In this document: positions 26,134 through 35,122 of the stretch, piece by piece
How positions within the stretch are numbered: the first letter of the stretch is position 1
Layout of the letters: every line of letters begins with the position of its first letter
Source: a virus
Strand: one strand, 5' to 3'
Virus record (IMG/VR): IMGVR_UViG_3300017977_000066
Location: 90,897-154,896 of that record
DNA: 64,000 nucleotides
Made by a program: the position numbers and the translations under genes
The notes under the pieces: model-generated
Database searches by the model: none
The model's input: the letters and a program-made list of their open reading frames with translations, nothing else
What the model was told of the DNA's origin: nothing

Positions 26134-26569
26134 GAAGATCATGAGTGACCAAGCTATAACAATAGGGGCTATATTACATAACCTCATGTTCCAAACAGAT
26201 AAGAGTGAGCCTAAAGCTAAGATACCTAGAAAAGCTATCATACGTTCAGTCAAAACTACATTGGCTACAAGAAGATCTGTAGAGTATGAGAAGTTCAATG
26301 AGCTAGTATATGGTTCGGCTCCTATTATGGGTGAGGCTAGAAACAATATGCTCCTAGGTGGTAAGCTTTTAGATCCGTTCATGTCACCGGATATCTTCTT
26401 GAAGTTCCTTAAATTCCGTTATCCTCATATCTTCAATGAGCTCGGTGTTAAAGAGTCTGACATACATAGATATAGTGCTGAGATATCTGAAAATGTACCA
26501 GTCATGGCTACTATAGTTTTCGTTAACAGGATCTTTGACGCTATGGATAAATATGGCATCAGTGCTTAA
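26123..26569 (+). CDS. Unknown protein (148 aa)
   Basis: Overlaps its neighbours on both sides, showing tight coupling. Basic N-terminal half with several Arg/Lys, helical overall, no recognised motif. The ATG at 26123 follows AAGGAG; a second ATG at 26141 is possible but has no ribosome site. Function unknown. Confidence 0.65.
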   Translation: MENKKIMSDQAITIGAILHNLMFQTDKSEPKAKIPRKAIIRSVKTTLATRRSVEYEKFNELVYGSAPIMGEARNNMLLGGKLLDPFMSPDIFLKFLKFRYPHIFNELGVKESDIHRYSAEISENVPVMATIVFVNRIFDAMDKYGISA

Positions 26570-27392
26570 ATTACAAACCGAAGCTATCAGCACTGGCTTC
26601 GGATGTAACATATCATCTGGTATCATACTGGAGAAACTAGTAGAGGATAAACCTAAGAAGCTTCCTATTTATTTTAATGTAAAAACATTATTCAGGAACT
26701 ACATAGGATGTTTAGACGGTAATGCTGATGCTAAGATAAAAGCTCTTAAGAATCATGTAAGCGCCAGACCTGTTATAAATGGGTTTATAGACGATACTAA
26801 ACTGCTCATCAATGGGTTCCTAGACTCAGGCTTCGAGTTACACTTCTATAACATAGATTATAAGCCATTCTTAAAGAATGTTTTAAATGCTAGGAAAGAA
26901 GAAGAGTTCAAGGGTCTAAAGTCAGTAGTTAGGAAGATAGAGAAGTTCGCTATAACAGAAGTTAAAAGGAACTTCCCTGGTATATATATAGAGTATAAAA
27001 ACCCTAAGCTAAAAGGTAAAGTACCTAAAGAGATCTATGTGGTAACCCATATAGGTATAGAATTATTAAACTTCGTAGGTAATGTTAAAGTAAAACTTAT
27101 AGAGTCTCATACCGGGGTTATAAAAGAGTCTACCGAGTGGTATTCTAAGTATGCTAAAATAGGTAACAGGAAGATGTCCGTATTTCCACTAGATGAATTA
27201 CTATATAATATACTAGGTGATAATGATTATGTTAAGCAGGGTGATATTAAGCTAAGGAAACATCTTTATAACATAGCTGTCGAGATGGCCTGGAGTGGTT
27301 TTATGCTACCTAACGAGATAGAAGTTAATTTAAGAAATAAAGATCCTTTACTATTAAATGGATTGAAATCTAGGTACAAAAAATATTTCTAA
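26553..27392 (+). CDS. Unknown basic protein (279 aa)
   Basis: The first ATG of the frame is 26553, within the end of the preceding gene; an in-frame TTG at 26535 is less likely. The product is Lys-rich and mixed alpha/beta. It contains PIYFNVKTLFRNYIGCL near residue 38 and SHTGVIKESTEWY near 195. Co-transcription with early replication-type genes suggests a nucleic-acid role, but no nuclease or helicase signature is visible. Confidence 0.6.
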   Translation: MASVLKLQTEAISTGFGCNISSGIILEKLVEDKPKKLPIYFNVKTLFRNYIGCLDGNADAKIKALKNHVSARPVINGFIDDTKLLINGFLDSGFELHFYNIDYKPFLKNVLNARKEEEFKGLKSVVRKIEKFAITEVKRNFPGIYIEYKNPKLKGKVPKEIYVVTHIGIELLNFVGNVKVKLIESHTGVIKESTEWYSKYAKIGNRKMSVFPLDELLYNILGDNDYVKQGDIKLRKHLYNIAVEMAWSGFMLPNEIEVNLRNKDPLLLNGLKSRYKKYF

Positions 27393-27408
27393 TCAAAAAG
27401 GAAAGTAA

Positions 27409-28023
27409 ATGTCATTATTCATCTGTAACAACTGTGGGTGTGTTGAAAACTCTGCATTAATACATAGTGGCTTAGATGCTACGAGAGCTGATATGTTATG
27501 TAGTGAGTGCGAAAGTGGTAGCTGGCATGGAGAGTTTGATAAGCGAGCTGCTAAGCCTATCGAACTCTTAGTTAGTAAATTCTCTCCATTAGGCTATATA
27601 ACACCATATGACCATGTTGTTAAACTGGTTAAATCTGAATTAGTCCCATCTGGCTATAATGTAGACCCTGTCATCTATGAGTTCATATCACAGTCCAAAG
27701 GACATATACTAGAGCATCCGTTATATAAAACTTATGTACAGAATAAAGATACATTTGTTTATGATGTAGTAGGTACACTATATGTTATAGAAGATCTTTT
27801 AAATCCTACTGAAACTGAAGAGAAGATAATAAGAGAAGCCAGGATAAATGCTACTGGTAAAGCTCTTGTAAATACTGGAGATGACTCATTACTAATGATG
27901 ACAGAACCTAAGCCTTCTGTAAGAAGAAGAGATCTCTTAAGTCAAGAAGAGCAAGATGATAGAATAGAAGCTGCTAAGAAGAAGAGAGAGAAACGAGAAC
28001 TTAAAAGAAAAAAACCAGGATAG
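27409..28023 (+). CDS. Zinc-finger protein (204 aa)
   Basis: The N-terminus has C-N-N-C-G-C (residues 6-11) and a second pair C-S-E-C (31-34) followed by GSWHGEF. This is a four-cysteine zinc ribbon found at the start of many small phage and bacterial proteins of unknown role. The middle is helical and the last 25 residues are very Lys/Arg-rich, fit for nucleic-acid contact. The start follows AAAGGAAA. It is the last gene of the operon from 25627. Confidence 0.65.
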   Translation: MSLFICNNCGCVENSALIHSGLDATRADMLCSECESGSWHGEFDKRAAKPIELLVSKFSPLGYITPYDHVVKLVKSELVPSGYNVDPVIYEFISQSKGHILEHPLYKTYVQNKDTFVYDVVGTLYVIEDLLNPTETEEKIIREARINATGKALVNTGDDSLLMMTEPKPSVRRRDLLSQEEQDDRIEAAKKKREKRELKRKKPG

Positions 28024-28072
28024 GGTACTCCTATCTTGGTATATATTTTTTTTTTCATTTCTTTTATAATCA

Positions 28073-28089
28073 TATATTACTCATATGAC
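28073..28089 (+). promoter_or_regulatory. Class 1 (early-type) promoter box
   Basis: Exact TATATTAC (28073-28080) followed by TCATATGACC; upstream tract CATTTCTTTTATAATCA is shared with the 33833 promoter. Confidence 0.7.
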
Positions 28090-28122
28090 CAAATAGGTCT
28101 AATAAATATAACAGGAGATATA

Positions 28123-29724
28123 ATGGAAACATATACTATAATCAACAATGACATAGATGCGGAAGTCATAGTTAAAGATAGTAAAGGTAATGAAGTAGAT
28201 CTATGGCTAGAGACTATAGTTAATAGAAGACTTCGTACTGGATTAGAGCCAGGTGGTATGTTCGTCATCTTGAATAAATACATAGATCATAAAGGTAAAG
28301 ATTTTAGAGATAAACTTTATCGCTTAAATGCAGAGGGTAAGAATATCATAGTACCATATCTGACTAAGGATACTGACATAGTTCCCTTTAAGGTAGTACA
28401 TAACATCTTAGATATGTTTAATATCAACGATGTAAAAGATTTCATTAAAAAATCTGGTTTAGTAACATCTCCTACAACTCTACCAGATGTCTATGATATT
28501 AACATAGAGATAGATGAGAGAGGTAGTAGATCTCAGACTTATCTAAAAGAGGATTACTATGACCTTATAGCTCTTATAACTATCTTAAAAGCTACTATAG
28601 GGTTAGTAGGAGAGTATGCTAGTGTTAGAGATACTGTACTTAGTAAGACTACTTATAAAGAGTACATACTTCTTAACTTCTATAGATCACACCCTATCTT
28701 TAATACAGATCCATTTGTTAAACTACATAGCTCCATTAATAAGCTAGTAGATAGGCTTTTCAAAGATACTGAGAAGACAGCTGTAAGGGTCATAGACACT
28801 GGGCTAAGTAAAGAGAACATGCCACTACACATACTAGCTTTAGTTACTATACAGAAGTTATTAGTGAATGATGAGTTAACTGACGATGATACTAAACATA
28901 CCGTTACTAAGATATATAGCTATGCTTCTGATAAGCTTAAGCTAAAAGATAACAACAATAGTAAGTATAGGATCAAATACTTTTCTGAAGAGGAGGCCGA
29001 TGGTTCTGAATCAGAGTCCATCTTAGAGAGTTATCGTAAGAACTCTGATGTTACTCCTGGCCATGTGGAAGAGTTTGAATCTGCTGTATCTGATATGTAT
29101 CATATGGCTAGGCTAATAAATATAAAAGCTAGTGATAAAGAACTTACTACTCTTAGACATGCTATGGAAGAGCTAAATGATAAATTACCTATATACCAAT
29201 GTGCAGTCATGGCTTCTTGGGTTCTAAAAGGTGTAGTTGAAGTCAGATCCCTTAAACACTTAAGTCTTAACAGTGTCATCAACATCATCACCCTAGCCAC
29301 CATGTGGTGTATAGAGAATGATAACAAAGACATGGCATTAGTATTATCTTGTTATAGCATCGAGTCTAATGCTACTAGAGTTAACTTCTCATTAAGGAAT
29401 AAGATAACTGTGGAGTATAAAGAGAAGTTAAAAGAGTTATTCCCTTATGAGAGAGTTGCTGTTATTAATGGCTCATTATCTACTATAAACTTTGTAGAAG
29501 AGACACTTAATAATGTCAGTAAGAAACTCATGGGGTACCGTATGATGTCAGTACTTCCTGATGAGACATTAGAAAGAATAACTGGTAGTAACTTAAGGAG
29601 TATAAAAGTTCCTGAAGCTATAAGAACCATCTCTGCTAAATATGTAGTAGATATAGAAGAGCAGTATAAAGAGAGATTGAAAGCAAGAGCTTCTGTTCTA
29701 GAAGAGTTAGGTTTTAATGTTTAG
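28123..29724 (+). CDS. Unknown protein (533 aa)
   Basis: The start at 28123 follows ACAGGAG; the frame extends upstream to 28036, but that stretch contains the promoter and cannot be translated sequence. The protein is mixed alpha/beta for 130 residues and then mainly helical, with an acidic Ser-rich segment (about 288-310). It stands alone behind a class 1 promoter identical in layout to the RNA polymerase beta gene promoter at 33833. An RNA polymerase accessory or other early function is conceivable, but nothing in the sequence proves it. Confidence 0.65.
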   Translation: METYTIINNDIDAEVIVKDSKGNEVDLWLETIVNRRLRTGLEPGGMFVILNKYIDHKGKDFRDKLYRLNAEGKNIIVPYLTKDTDIVPFKVVHNILDMFNINDVKDFIKKSGLVTSPTTLPDVYDINIEIDERGSRSQTYLKEDYYDLIALITILKATIGLVGEYASVRDTVLSKTTYKEYILLNFYRSHPIFNTDPFVKLHSSINKLVDRLFKDTEKTAVRVIDTGLSKENMPLHILALVTIQKLLVNDELTDDDTKHTVTKIYSYASDKLKLKDNNNSKYRIKYFSEEEADGSESESILESYRKNSDVTPGHVEEFESAVSDMYHMARLINIKASDKELTTLRHAMEELNDKLPIYQCAVMASWVLKGVVEVRSLKHLSLNSVINIITLATMWCIENDNKDMALVLSCYSIESNATRVNFSLRNKITVEYKEKLKELFPYERVAVINGSLSTINFVEETLNNVSKKLMGYRMMSVLPDETLERITGSNLRSIKVPEAIRTISAKYVVDIEEQYKERLKARASVLEELGFNV

Positions 29725-29769
29725 TCTATCTCGACTAAACAGATCTGATTTTCATTTCTTTTTTAGCTT

Positions 29770-29786
29770 TATATTACTTATAAGAG
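29770..29786 (+). promoter_or_regulatory. Class 1 (early-type) promoter box
   Basis: Exact TATATTAC (29770-29777) then TTATAAGAG; T-rich tract upstream, ACAGGAG ribosome site 50 bases downstream. Confidence 0.65.
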
Positions 29787-29832
29787 TCTAAGACAATTAT
29801 ACTTAGCTTAAATAATAAAAACAGGAGAAAAC

Positions 29833-31380
29833 ATGTATCGTAATGGTAATGCATATGGTAATACACAAGCCACTAATGTGGTGATGAAGAAGTTTTTCTT
29901 GATAGAATCAGATGGCTATCAAGACCAATATATAAGACCTTATAACATGGAAGCTGGTTATGAAGATCTCAATAAGGTTAAAGATATAGTTACAAGATCA
30001 GTACAGCTTAACAGTGTAGGTAATATAGGACAAGAGGTTAGCAATAGTATCTCTAATATACTTACACCATCTAGTATGGTTATAGGTGCGGCTAATATAG
30101 CTGGTGAGGGCTGGGGTTCTAAGAGATTTAAATTTGTGATGCTCATAGAGGAGTCTAGTAATACTAGTAACTCAGTCATCATCAACTATGTACAAGGTTA
30201 TACGGATCAGTTAGGCATCAGCTATAAAGATACACTAGATCCTAACATGAGATTCTTTGTTAATACTGTTAATGTATTAAGGAAGACATTTGATAGGAAT
30301 ACTGGTGGGTTTAGTATCGTACCTGTAAAATCCTATAACTCTGTACATGATGAGTTAAACATGCTGGATTATGCGGATACAAGATTCGTTCCTAACTCAG
30401 GACCATCTTATACACCAGATCATGAAGCATTAAAGTTAGCTAGACCCGAAGATATCTTAGTTAATGCATCTACTCTATCGGCTGCAGATAGCGACACCAT
30501 GATATTCTCATCAGTGGGTACTGTTAATAACTTTAACATAGTAGATAATGAAGACATATTGCCAACTCAGCATCTATCCAAAACTATCTCTAGCGCTGTT
30601 AGTAACTCTATGAATGATTCTGCATTTACAGATGATGTAGATATGTATGGTAATCTACAGAATAGTAATGTTATTAATGCTATGTTAGGTGATACACTAA
30701 GTTGTAGTGCAGAGCAGATAACCATCTTCAAAATGATCTTAAGGACTACAGGCTCGCTTAGACCTAATATGTCACTGTCAGAGATCAACGATATGTTCGC
30801 TCCGGCTCCAGTAGTACCAGATGTTATGCTTGGTAACGATGTGGCTATAAGAACTGGTGGTACAACTACACCCTATGAGCTATCTGGTACTGAAACTGAA
30901 AATACATATGGTGCTGATATAGAGACTAGAAAATCTGTCTTAGTACATGAAGCTGTTATAACAACTCTTAACGATTCGCTACTATCACATATAGTGTTCG
31001 AGATAGACAACATGACAGGCCAGCCTTTGTGTAACATCTTACATGCTGGTTCAGAGATAGAAGGTCTTAATACTATAGCATATAGTAATAAGTTCACAAG
31101 CATGTTCATGAGTAGGATATGGAATAGCTTATCTGAGAACAATATGATACAAGTTAAGATATTAGTTTCATCATTGTTAGTATCCGATACTACCATCTCT
31201 ATATCTATAGATGGTAGACCTCCAGTGGTATATAGATATCCTACATTTGCTAATAGTAAGTATCTACCTATTATCATGAATAACGAGAACCTAGACGATC
31301 TTAGTAGATCTTATACTACAGTTATATCTGAAGCTATAACCTCTAGTAAAGAAGCTATGAGTAATGCTTCTAGATTTTAA
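29833..31380 (+). CDS. Unknown protein, structural-like (515 aa)
   Basis: Ser/Thr/Asn-rich with many short strand segments and Gly turns, and no Cys cluster. The composition is like a virion or shell-forming protein. The promoter, however, is class 1, which suggests early expression, so an abundant early structural protein of the infected cell cannot be excluded. No chimallin signature can be claimed by eye. It ends in an A-rich run and the next gene starts 25 bases later. Confidence 0.55.
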   Translation: MYRNGNAYGNTQATNVVMKKFFLIESDGYQDQYIRPYNMEAGYEDLNKVKDIVTRSVQLNSVGNIGQEVSNSISNILTPSSMVIGAANIAGEGWGSKRFKFVMLIEESSNTSNSVIINYVQGYTDQLGISYKDTLDPNMRFFVNTVNVLRKTFDRNTGGFSIVPVKSYNSVHDELNMLDYADTRFVPNSGPSYTPDHEALKLARPEDILVNASTLSAADSDTMIFSSVGTVNNFNIVDNEDILPTQHLSKTISSAVSNSMNDSAFTDDVDMYGNLQNSNVINAMLGDTLSCSAEQITIFKMILRTTGSLRPNMSLSEINDMFAPAPVVPDVMLGNDVAIRTGGTTTPYELSGTETENTYGADIETRKSVLVHEAVITTLNDSLLSHIVFEIDNMTGQPLCNILHAGSEIEGLNTIAYSNKFTSMFMSRIWNSLSENNMIQVKILVSSLLVSDTTISISIDGRPPVVYRYPTFANSKYLPIIMNNENLDDLSRSYTTVISEAITSSKEAMSNASRF

Positions 31381-31404
31381 AAAAAAAAACAAAAGGAATT
31401 AAAA

Positions 31405-32787
31405 ATGGTTAAAGTTGAGAAATTTTATGCAGGTCTATTAGACATGCTTAATCTTAAGATGGATAACAGCGGTACTATCATGATAAATCATGGTGGCGTG
31501 GATACACCTATATTAGTAAATGGGCTAGAGATGGTTCTACCTACTACTATGAATATTAAAGAGGCTGTAGTTATTAAAGATGGTGTACCTACTCCAAATA
31601 AGTATATATTCAACCCTCTAAGTGAGTCTGTAGTAAGTGGGAGTAACGAGTCTCTTAATAAGTTCAAGATGATACTAGAGCTTAAGCTACTAGGTACTAT
31701 ATTTGCTATAGGTGAGAACCTGTTTAGCATACTATCTGATAAAGATGTTGAAGTTAACGATATCATCATCAGCAAGTACTTAGTGAAGCTTAACAGATTC
31801 AAGACTTCAGGTGTTAGACAGATGATAGATGGTAAGACAGTTAGTGTTTGGGCAGACCTCTATAATAATGTCATAACTAAATTTGATAAAGATAAGTTCC
31901 TATCTCTTTATATTAAGAAAGGTGGGCTCTTAGACTCTGTTAAATATAATCGTTTAGGTGTTATAACATTCCCATTTATAGAGGCTTTAGATAAACATGC
32001 TGTTAAAGATGGTAAGTTCATGGATGTTAGTATCAGAAATAAAGATAAGAGTGCTATCGTAAGTCTCTTCGAGTTCCTATTCTGGGATAAAGAAGAGTTA
32101 TTAAATGGTAAACAATATGGTAGCCTTAATAAGATATCTCCTAGCATGCATACATTACTCATGATGTATAATGATATCTATGACTCGTTAAAAGATATAT
32201 TAGCCTCACTAGGTGAGTTAGACATGGATGCCAATATCAAAGAGATGATAACACTTAAACCTTTGCCTTTTAACATAGCTACTCTATCTGACATCATAGA
32301 AGATCTAAGCACTGATGTTAAACAGATACCAGCAGTTGGTGATGTAACAGCTATGCAGAACTTCGGTAAAACACAAGAGCCTGTTAGTAACCAACAAGCT
32401 ATTACACAGCAAGTTGAAGAAGCCCCTAAGAGTTATAGTAACCCATGGGATAAGTTAGCTTCTGAAGGTAATAGAAGACCTACTGCACAGGCTAACCCAT
32501 TACCACTCATGCAAGGCACTCCCATAAATGCTAGCTCTCCAGTTATGCAGACACCTGTAACACAACCAATGACCAACCCTCCTTTATATGGACAACAACA
32601 AATAGGTTATGGTAACCAACAACCTGTATATATGAACCAACAACAGCAACAACAACAGTATGGCGGACCATCAGTTAGACAGATCAACCCTATGAGCAAC
32701 CAGCCAGTTTATGGTAACAACACGGGCATGCAGCAACATGTACCCATGATGCATGGACAACAAATATCTTCAGACCCTTGGGTATGA
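31405..32787 (+). CDS. Protein with long Gln/Pro/Asn-rich disordered tail (460 aa)
   Basis: Residues 1-310 form a folded, helical domain. From about 335 to the end the sequence is Gln/Pro/Asn/Met/Gly-rich, with a run of seven Gln and repeated YGNQQP/PVYGN-like units, and closes with SSDPWV. Such low-complexity tails support condensates or multivalent binding. The same transcript carries the 515-residue gene upstream. The function is unknown; the disordered tail is directly visible. Confidence 0.65.
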   Translation: MVKVEKFYAGLLDMLNLKMDNSGTIMINHGGVDTPILVNGLEMVLPTTMNIKEAVVIKDGVPTPNKYIFNPLSESVVSGSNESLNKFKMILELKLLGTIFAIGENLFSILSDKDVEVNDIIISKYLVKLNRFKTSGVRQMIDGKTVSVWADLYNNVITKFDKDKFLSLYIKKGGLLDSVKYNRLGVITFPFIEALDKHAVKDGKFMDVSIRNKDKSAIVSLFEFLFWDKEELLNGKQYGSLNKISPSMHTLLMMYNDIYDSLKDILASLGELDMDANIKEMITLKPLPFNIATLSDIIEDLSTDVKQIPAVGDVTAMQNFGKTQEPVSNQQAITQQVEEAPKSYSNPWDKLASEGNRRPTAQANPLPLMQGTPINASSPVMQTPVTQPMTNPPLYGQQQIGYGNQQPVYMNQQQQQQQYGGPSVRQINPMSNQPVYGNNTGMQQHVPMMHGQQISSDPWV

Positions 32788-32790
32788 TGC

Positions 32791-32829
32791 ATGATAGGTT
32801 AGCATATGCTAACCTATCATTTTTTTTTT
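32791..32829 (+). terminator. Strong terminator
   Basis: A perfect 30-base palindrome (32791-32820) followed by nine T. Confidence 0.85.
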
Positions 32830-32873
32830 AGTTCAGCTTCGATGGCTTGAATAACCAATCACTAGGAGTTAAC

Positions 32874-33224
32874 ATGGCTTCCGTTTTAGAACTGTTAGAT
32901 AGCGATACTATGGGTATCAGTAAAGATAATATACATGATGTCCTTTCATTAATAAAAGGTAGTGGTTTTAGTAGCAACCTTATAACTACTATGGTAGACC
33001 CAGTAGATGCTAGGAGATATAAAGGTAATTTCTTTGGTCTCTTAAAGAATGTCTTAGGTGTACCTAACTCTGCTATATACATGAACATTATATTAAATGG
33101 CTATGACTCATCACTAGACTATGAAGGTAAACTACACATCAGCCTTCTCAGTAACGATGTAGCACAGAGTATCATGATCTACCTACAAGAAGAAAAAACA
33201 ATAAAAGCTAACATAGGATTTTAG
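32874..33224 (+). CDS. Small unknown protein (116 aa)
   Basis: The start at 32874 follows TAGGAG; an in-frame TTG at 32847 lacks a ribosome site. The protein is helical with a Gly/Ser loop near residue 30. It ends inside a terminator shared with the convergent gene 33232. It probably has its own promoter in the 50 bases after the 32829 terminator, but none is clear. Function unknown. Confidence 0.65.
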   Translation: MASVLELLDSDTMGISKDNIHDVLSLIKGSGFSSNLITTMVDPVDARRYKGNFFGLLKNVLGVPNSAIYMNIILNGYDSSLDYEGKLHISLLSNDVAQSIMIYLQEEKTIKANIGF

Positions 33225-33239
33225 TCCTATGTTAGCTTT
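33204..33239. terminator. Bidirectional terminator overlapping both gene ends
   Basis: AAAGCTAACATAGGA pairs with TCCTATGTTAGCTTT; the stem contains the ends of both convergent genes. Confidence 0.75.
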
Positions 33240-33747
33240 CTAATCTTGTAACGTTGTTTTCTAGTTTTTCTATATCTTTTCTTATATGTGTTAACTCATA
33301 TGTAGCTATACTCTTAATCTCATTCTCAAGACTCATTAACTTACTAGCATTATCAGAACCCACATCTCTAACATCATCTACTTTACTATATACCTTATCA
33401 AGGGCCTCAAAATTATCTTTTCTAACAGCCTCTAGTTTAATACTAAGTTTTTCAGAATAGCTACTCTTTAAAGTAGATAGCTCATTAACTAGGTTTTTAA
33501 CTTCATTTTGTAATTTTGTATCCAGTAAAACAACCGTATCAGCTACTTCTTTATTTCTAGAGTTAACTTCTTTCTCATACTCTTTTTTTAATGTATTTAT
33601 TTCACTATATAAGGAATCTATGTTAGAACTGTTTTTCTTAGCTATTAATGTATTTTTCTCAGAGTCACTCTTAACTTTAAAAAATACAGCTAACCCAGAT
33701 ACTACTGCTACTATTATAGATATAAATGTACTACTCTCGAATACCAT
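33232..33747 (-). CDS. Membrane-anchored coiled-coil protein (171 aa)
   Basis: The N-terminus has one hydrophobic segment (about residues 7-24: FISIIVAVVSGLAVFF) without a cleavage site. The rest is a continuous coiled coil rich in Lys, Glu, Ser and Leu. This suggests a single-pass protein with a helical rod. Lysis-related spanins and fibre-like membrane tethers share this plan. No Rz signature or lipobox is seen, so the role is open. A class 2 signal lies upstream. Confidence 0.6.
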   Translation of the reverse strand: MVFESSTFISIIVAVVSGLAVFFKVKSDSEKNTLIAKKNSSNIDSLYSEINTLKKEYEKEVNSRNKEVADTVVLLDTKLQNEVKNLVNELSTLKSSYSEKLSIKLEAVRKDNFEALDKVYSKVDDVRDVGSDNASKLMSLENEIKSIATYELTHIRKDIEKLENNVTRLES

Positions 33748-33758
33748 GTTATCCCCCT

Positions 33759-33778
33759 CTTATATTTATTTAATTCAA
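33759..33778 (-). promoter_or_regulatory. Class 2 promoter-like signal
   Basis: The minus strand reads TTGAATTAAATAAATATAAG, followed by AGGGGGAT before the ATG at 33747. Confidence 0.5.
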
Positions 33779-33832
33779 CAAATTAAAGCATCTGCTTATA
33801 CTTTTTTTATACTTTCATTTCTTTTATAATCA

Positions 33833-33849
33833 TATATTACTCATATGAG
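33833..33849 (+). promoter_or_regulatory. Class 1 (early-type) promoter box for the RNA polymerase genes
   Basis: Exact TATATTAC (33833-33840) then TCATATGAGC; same upstream tract as the 28073 box; ACAGGAG and the start at 33896 follow. Confidence 0.7.
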
Positions 33850-33895
33850 CTCAGGACTTAAAACCCTAGCTATAATAAAAAAACAGGAGTAATAA

Positions 33896-35122
33896 ATGTT
33901 AGAACAAAACATACCGTATCTAAATGAAGTAAAACATAACTTCATAGAGCAAGATCCGAACTACCAGTTAGATGCTAAATATTTTAGTGCATCAGCTATG
34001 AACTCATTCGCAGATCACTCTAGTTCATCAAGATCAGTGATGTTCTCATCTCACATGTCACAACCAGTAGTTATAGACGACCCAGATATCAACATGGTGC
34101 AGTCAGGATTAGAATATGACTTCGCTAAGTATACCATATCTAAGTATGTAGATAACCCATCTGAAGTAGTAGCCATAATAAAGAGATATAGATCTCTAGA
34201 TAGGAACGATGAGTCTAGTACCGCAGAAACTATTGTTATGTTCAAAGATTTAACTACGGGTGTACTAGATGCTTTAGAGATACCTACCTTTAATAAATTA
34301 CACCCATATTTTGGATATAAGTTCAATACTGAGAAGCTATCGGAGTTATCTATAGGTGATACTATAACTAGTGATGATAAACTAGGAGCCTCACCTTCTA
34401 ACATAGGTGATCATGACTATGGTTATGGTAAAGACTTAAATGTAATACAGATGACCATACCAGCTGTTGATGAAGATGGTTTTGTTATAAGTGAATCTTG
34501 TGCTAAGAAATTCCAGTTCAGTGTTTTTGATACTAGAACCATAGAAGTAGGTGAGTCTAGTTTTCTACTAAACCTGTATGGAGAAGATGGTGAGTATAAA
34601 CCATTACCAGATATAGGTGAAAAGATAAGTGATACTGGAGCTATAGCCGTTATAAGGAACTATGATGAAGATTTCTCACCTGTAGCTATGGGTATAGAAG
34701 ATGTTAAGAAGTTTAACCCTATATTCGATAAGGCTGTATATGGTAGACATCCTAGATCTACTATAGTTGACATCAAGATCCATAAGAACAACAAGAGGAA
34801 GAAAACACTTCCTACTGGTACTGAGAAGTATTGTGAGGAGTATAGCGATAAGCTAGTTAACTTCTACCAGCAGATCATCAACACCTATGATAGTATTAAT
34901 GATGCTAACAAAAGATCGTTAGGTAGAGAGGTGGAAGTTGGTAATACTTTATACACACTATTATCAGAAGCATATGGTGTAACTGAAGCTAGTAAACCAA
35001 ATTCAAAACTACGTTATAAATATAGAAAAGATAATGTAGATCTGTATAGAATAGAAGTCACTACTGAGACTCATTTCGATAGGCTGTTTATAGGAGCAAA
35101 GATTACAGATAATATAGGAGGC
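33896..35122 (+). CDS. RNA polymerase beta-like subunit, C-terminal region, exon 1 (409 codons)
   Basis: First exon of a phage RNA polymerase subunit equal to the C-terminal part of bacterial beta. DEDGFVISESCAK (near residue 195) matches the beta segment around FEDSIVISE. The exon ends with GAKITDNIGG, which corresponds to GDKMAGRHGN of bacterial beta and includes the first catalytic-site Lys. The frame then runs five codons into a group I intron and stops at 35140. Joined to the second exon at 35751, the protein would have about 746 residues and an intact GxK-x7-KG motif. The class 1 promoter upstream suggests early expression, as for the non-virion polymerase of phiKZ. The beta N-terminal half is the separate gene at 51551. 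Confidence 0.85.

Noticed and set aside
28036-28122. N-terminal extension of the 533-residue protein starting at 28036
   Set aside because: The stretch contains the TATATTAC promoter and has no ribosome site; ATG 28123 follows ACAGGAG.
29833-31380. Phage nucleus shell protein (chimallin) at 29833 or 28123
   Set aside because: Size and early promoter would fit either gene, but no sequence feature I can verify supports the assignment; a structure search would be needed.
32640-32665. CAA/CAG repeat tract as a mobile or tandem DNA repeat
   Set aside because: It simply encodes the Gln run of the disordered tail within an intact gene.
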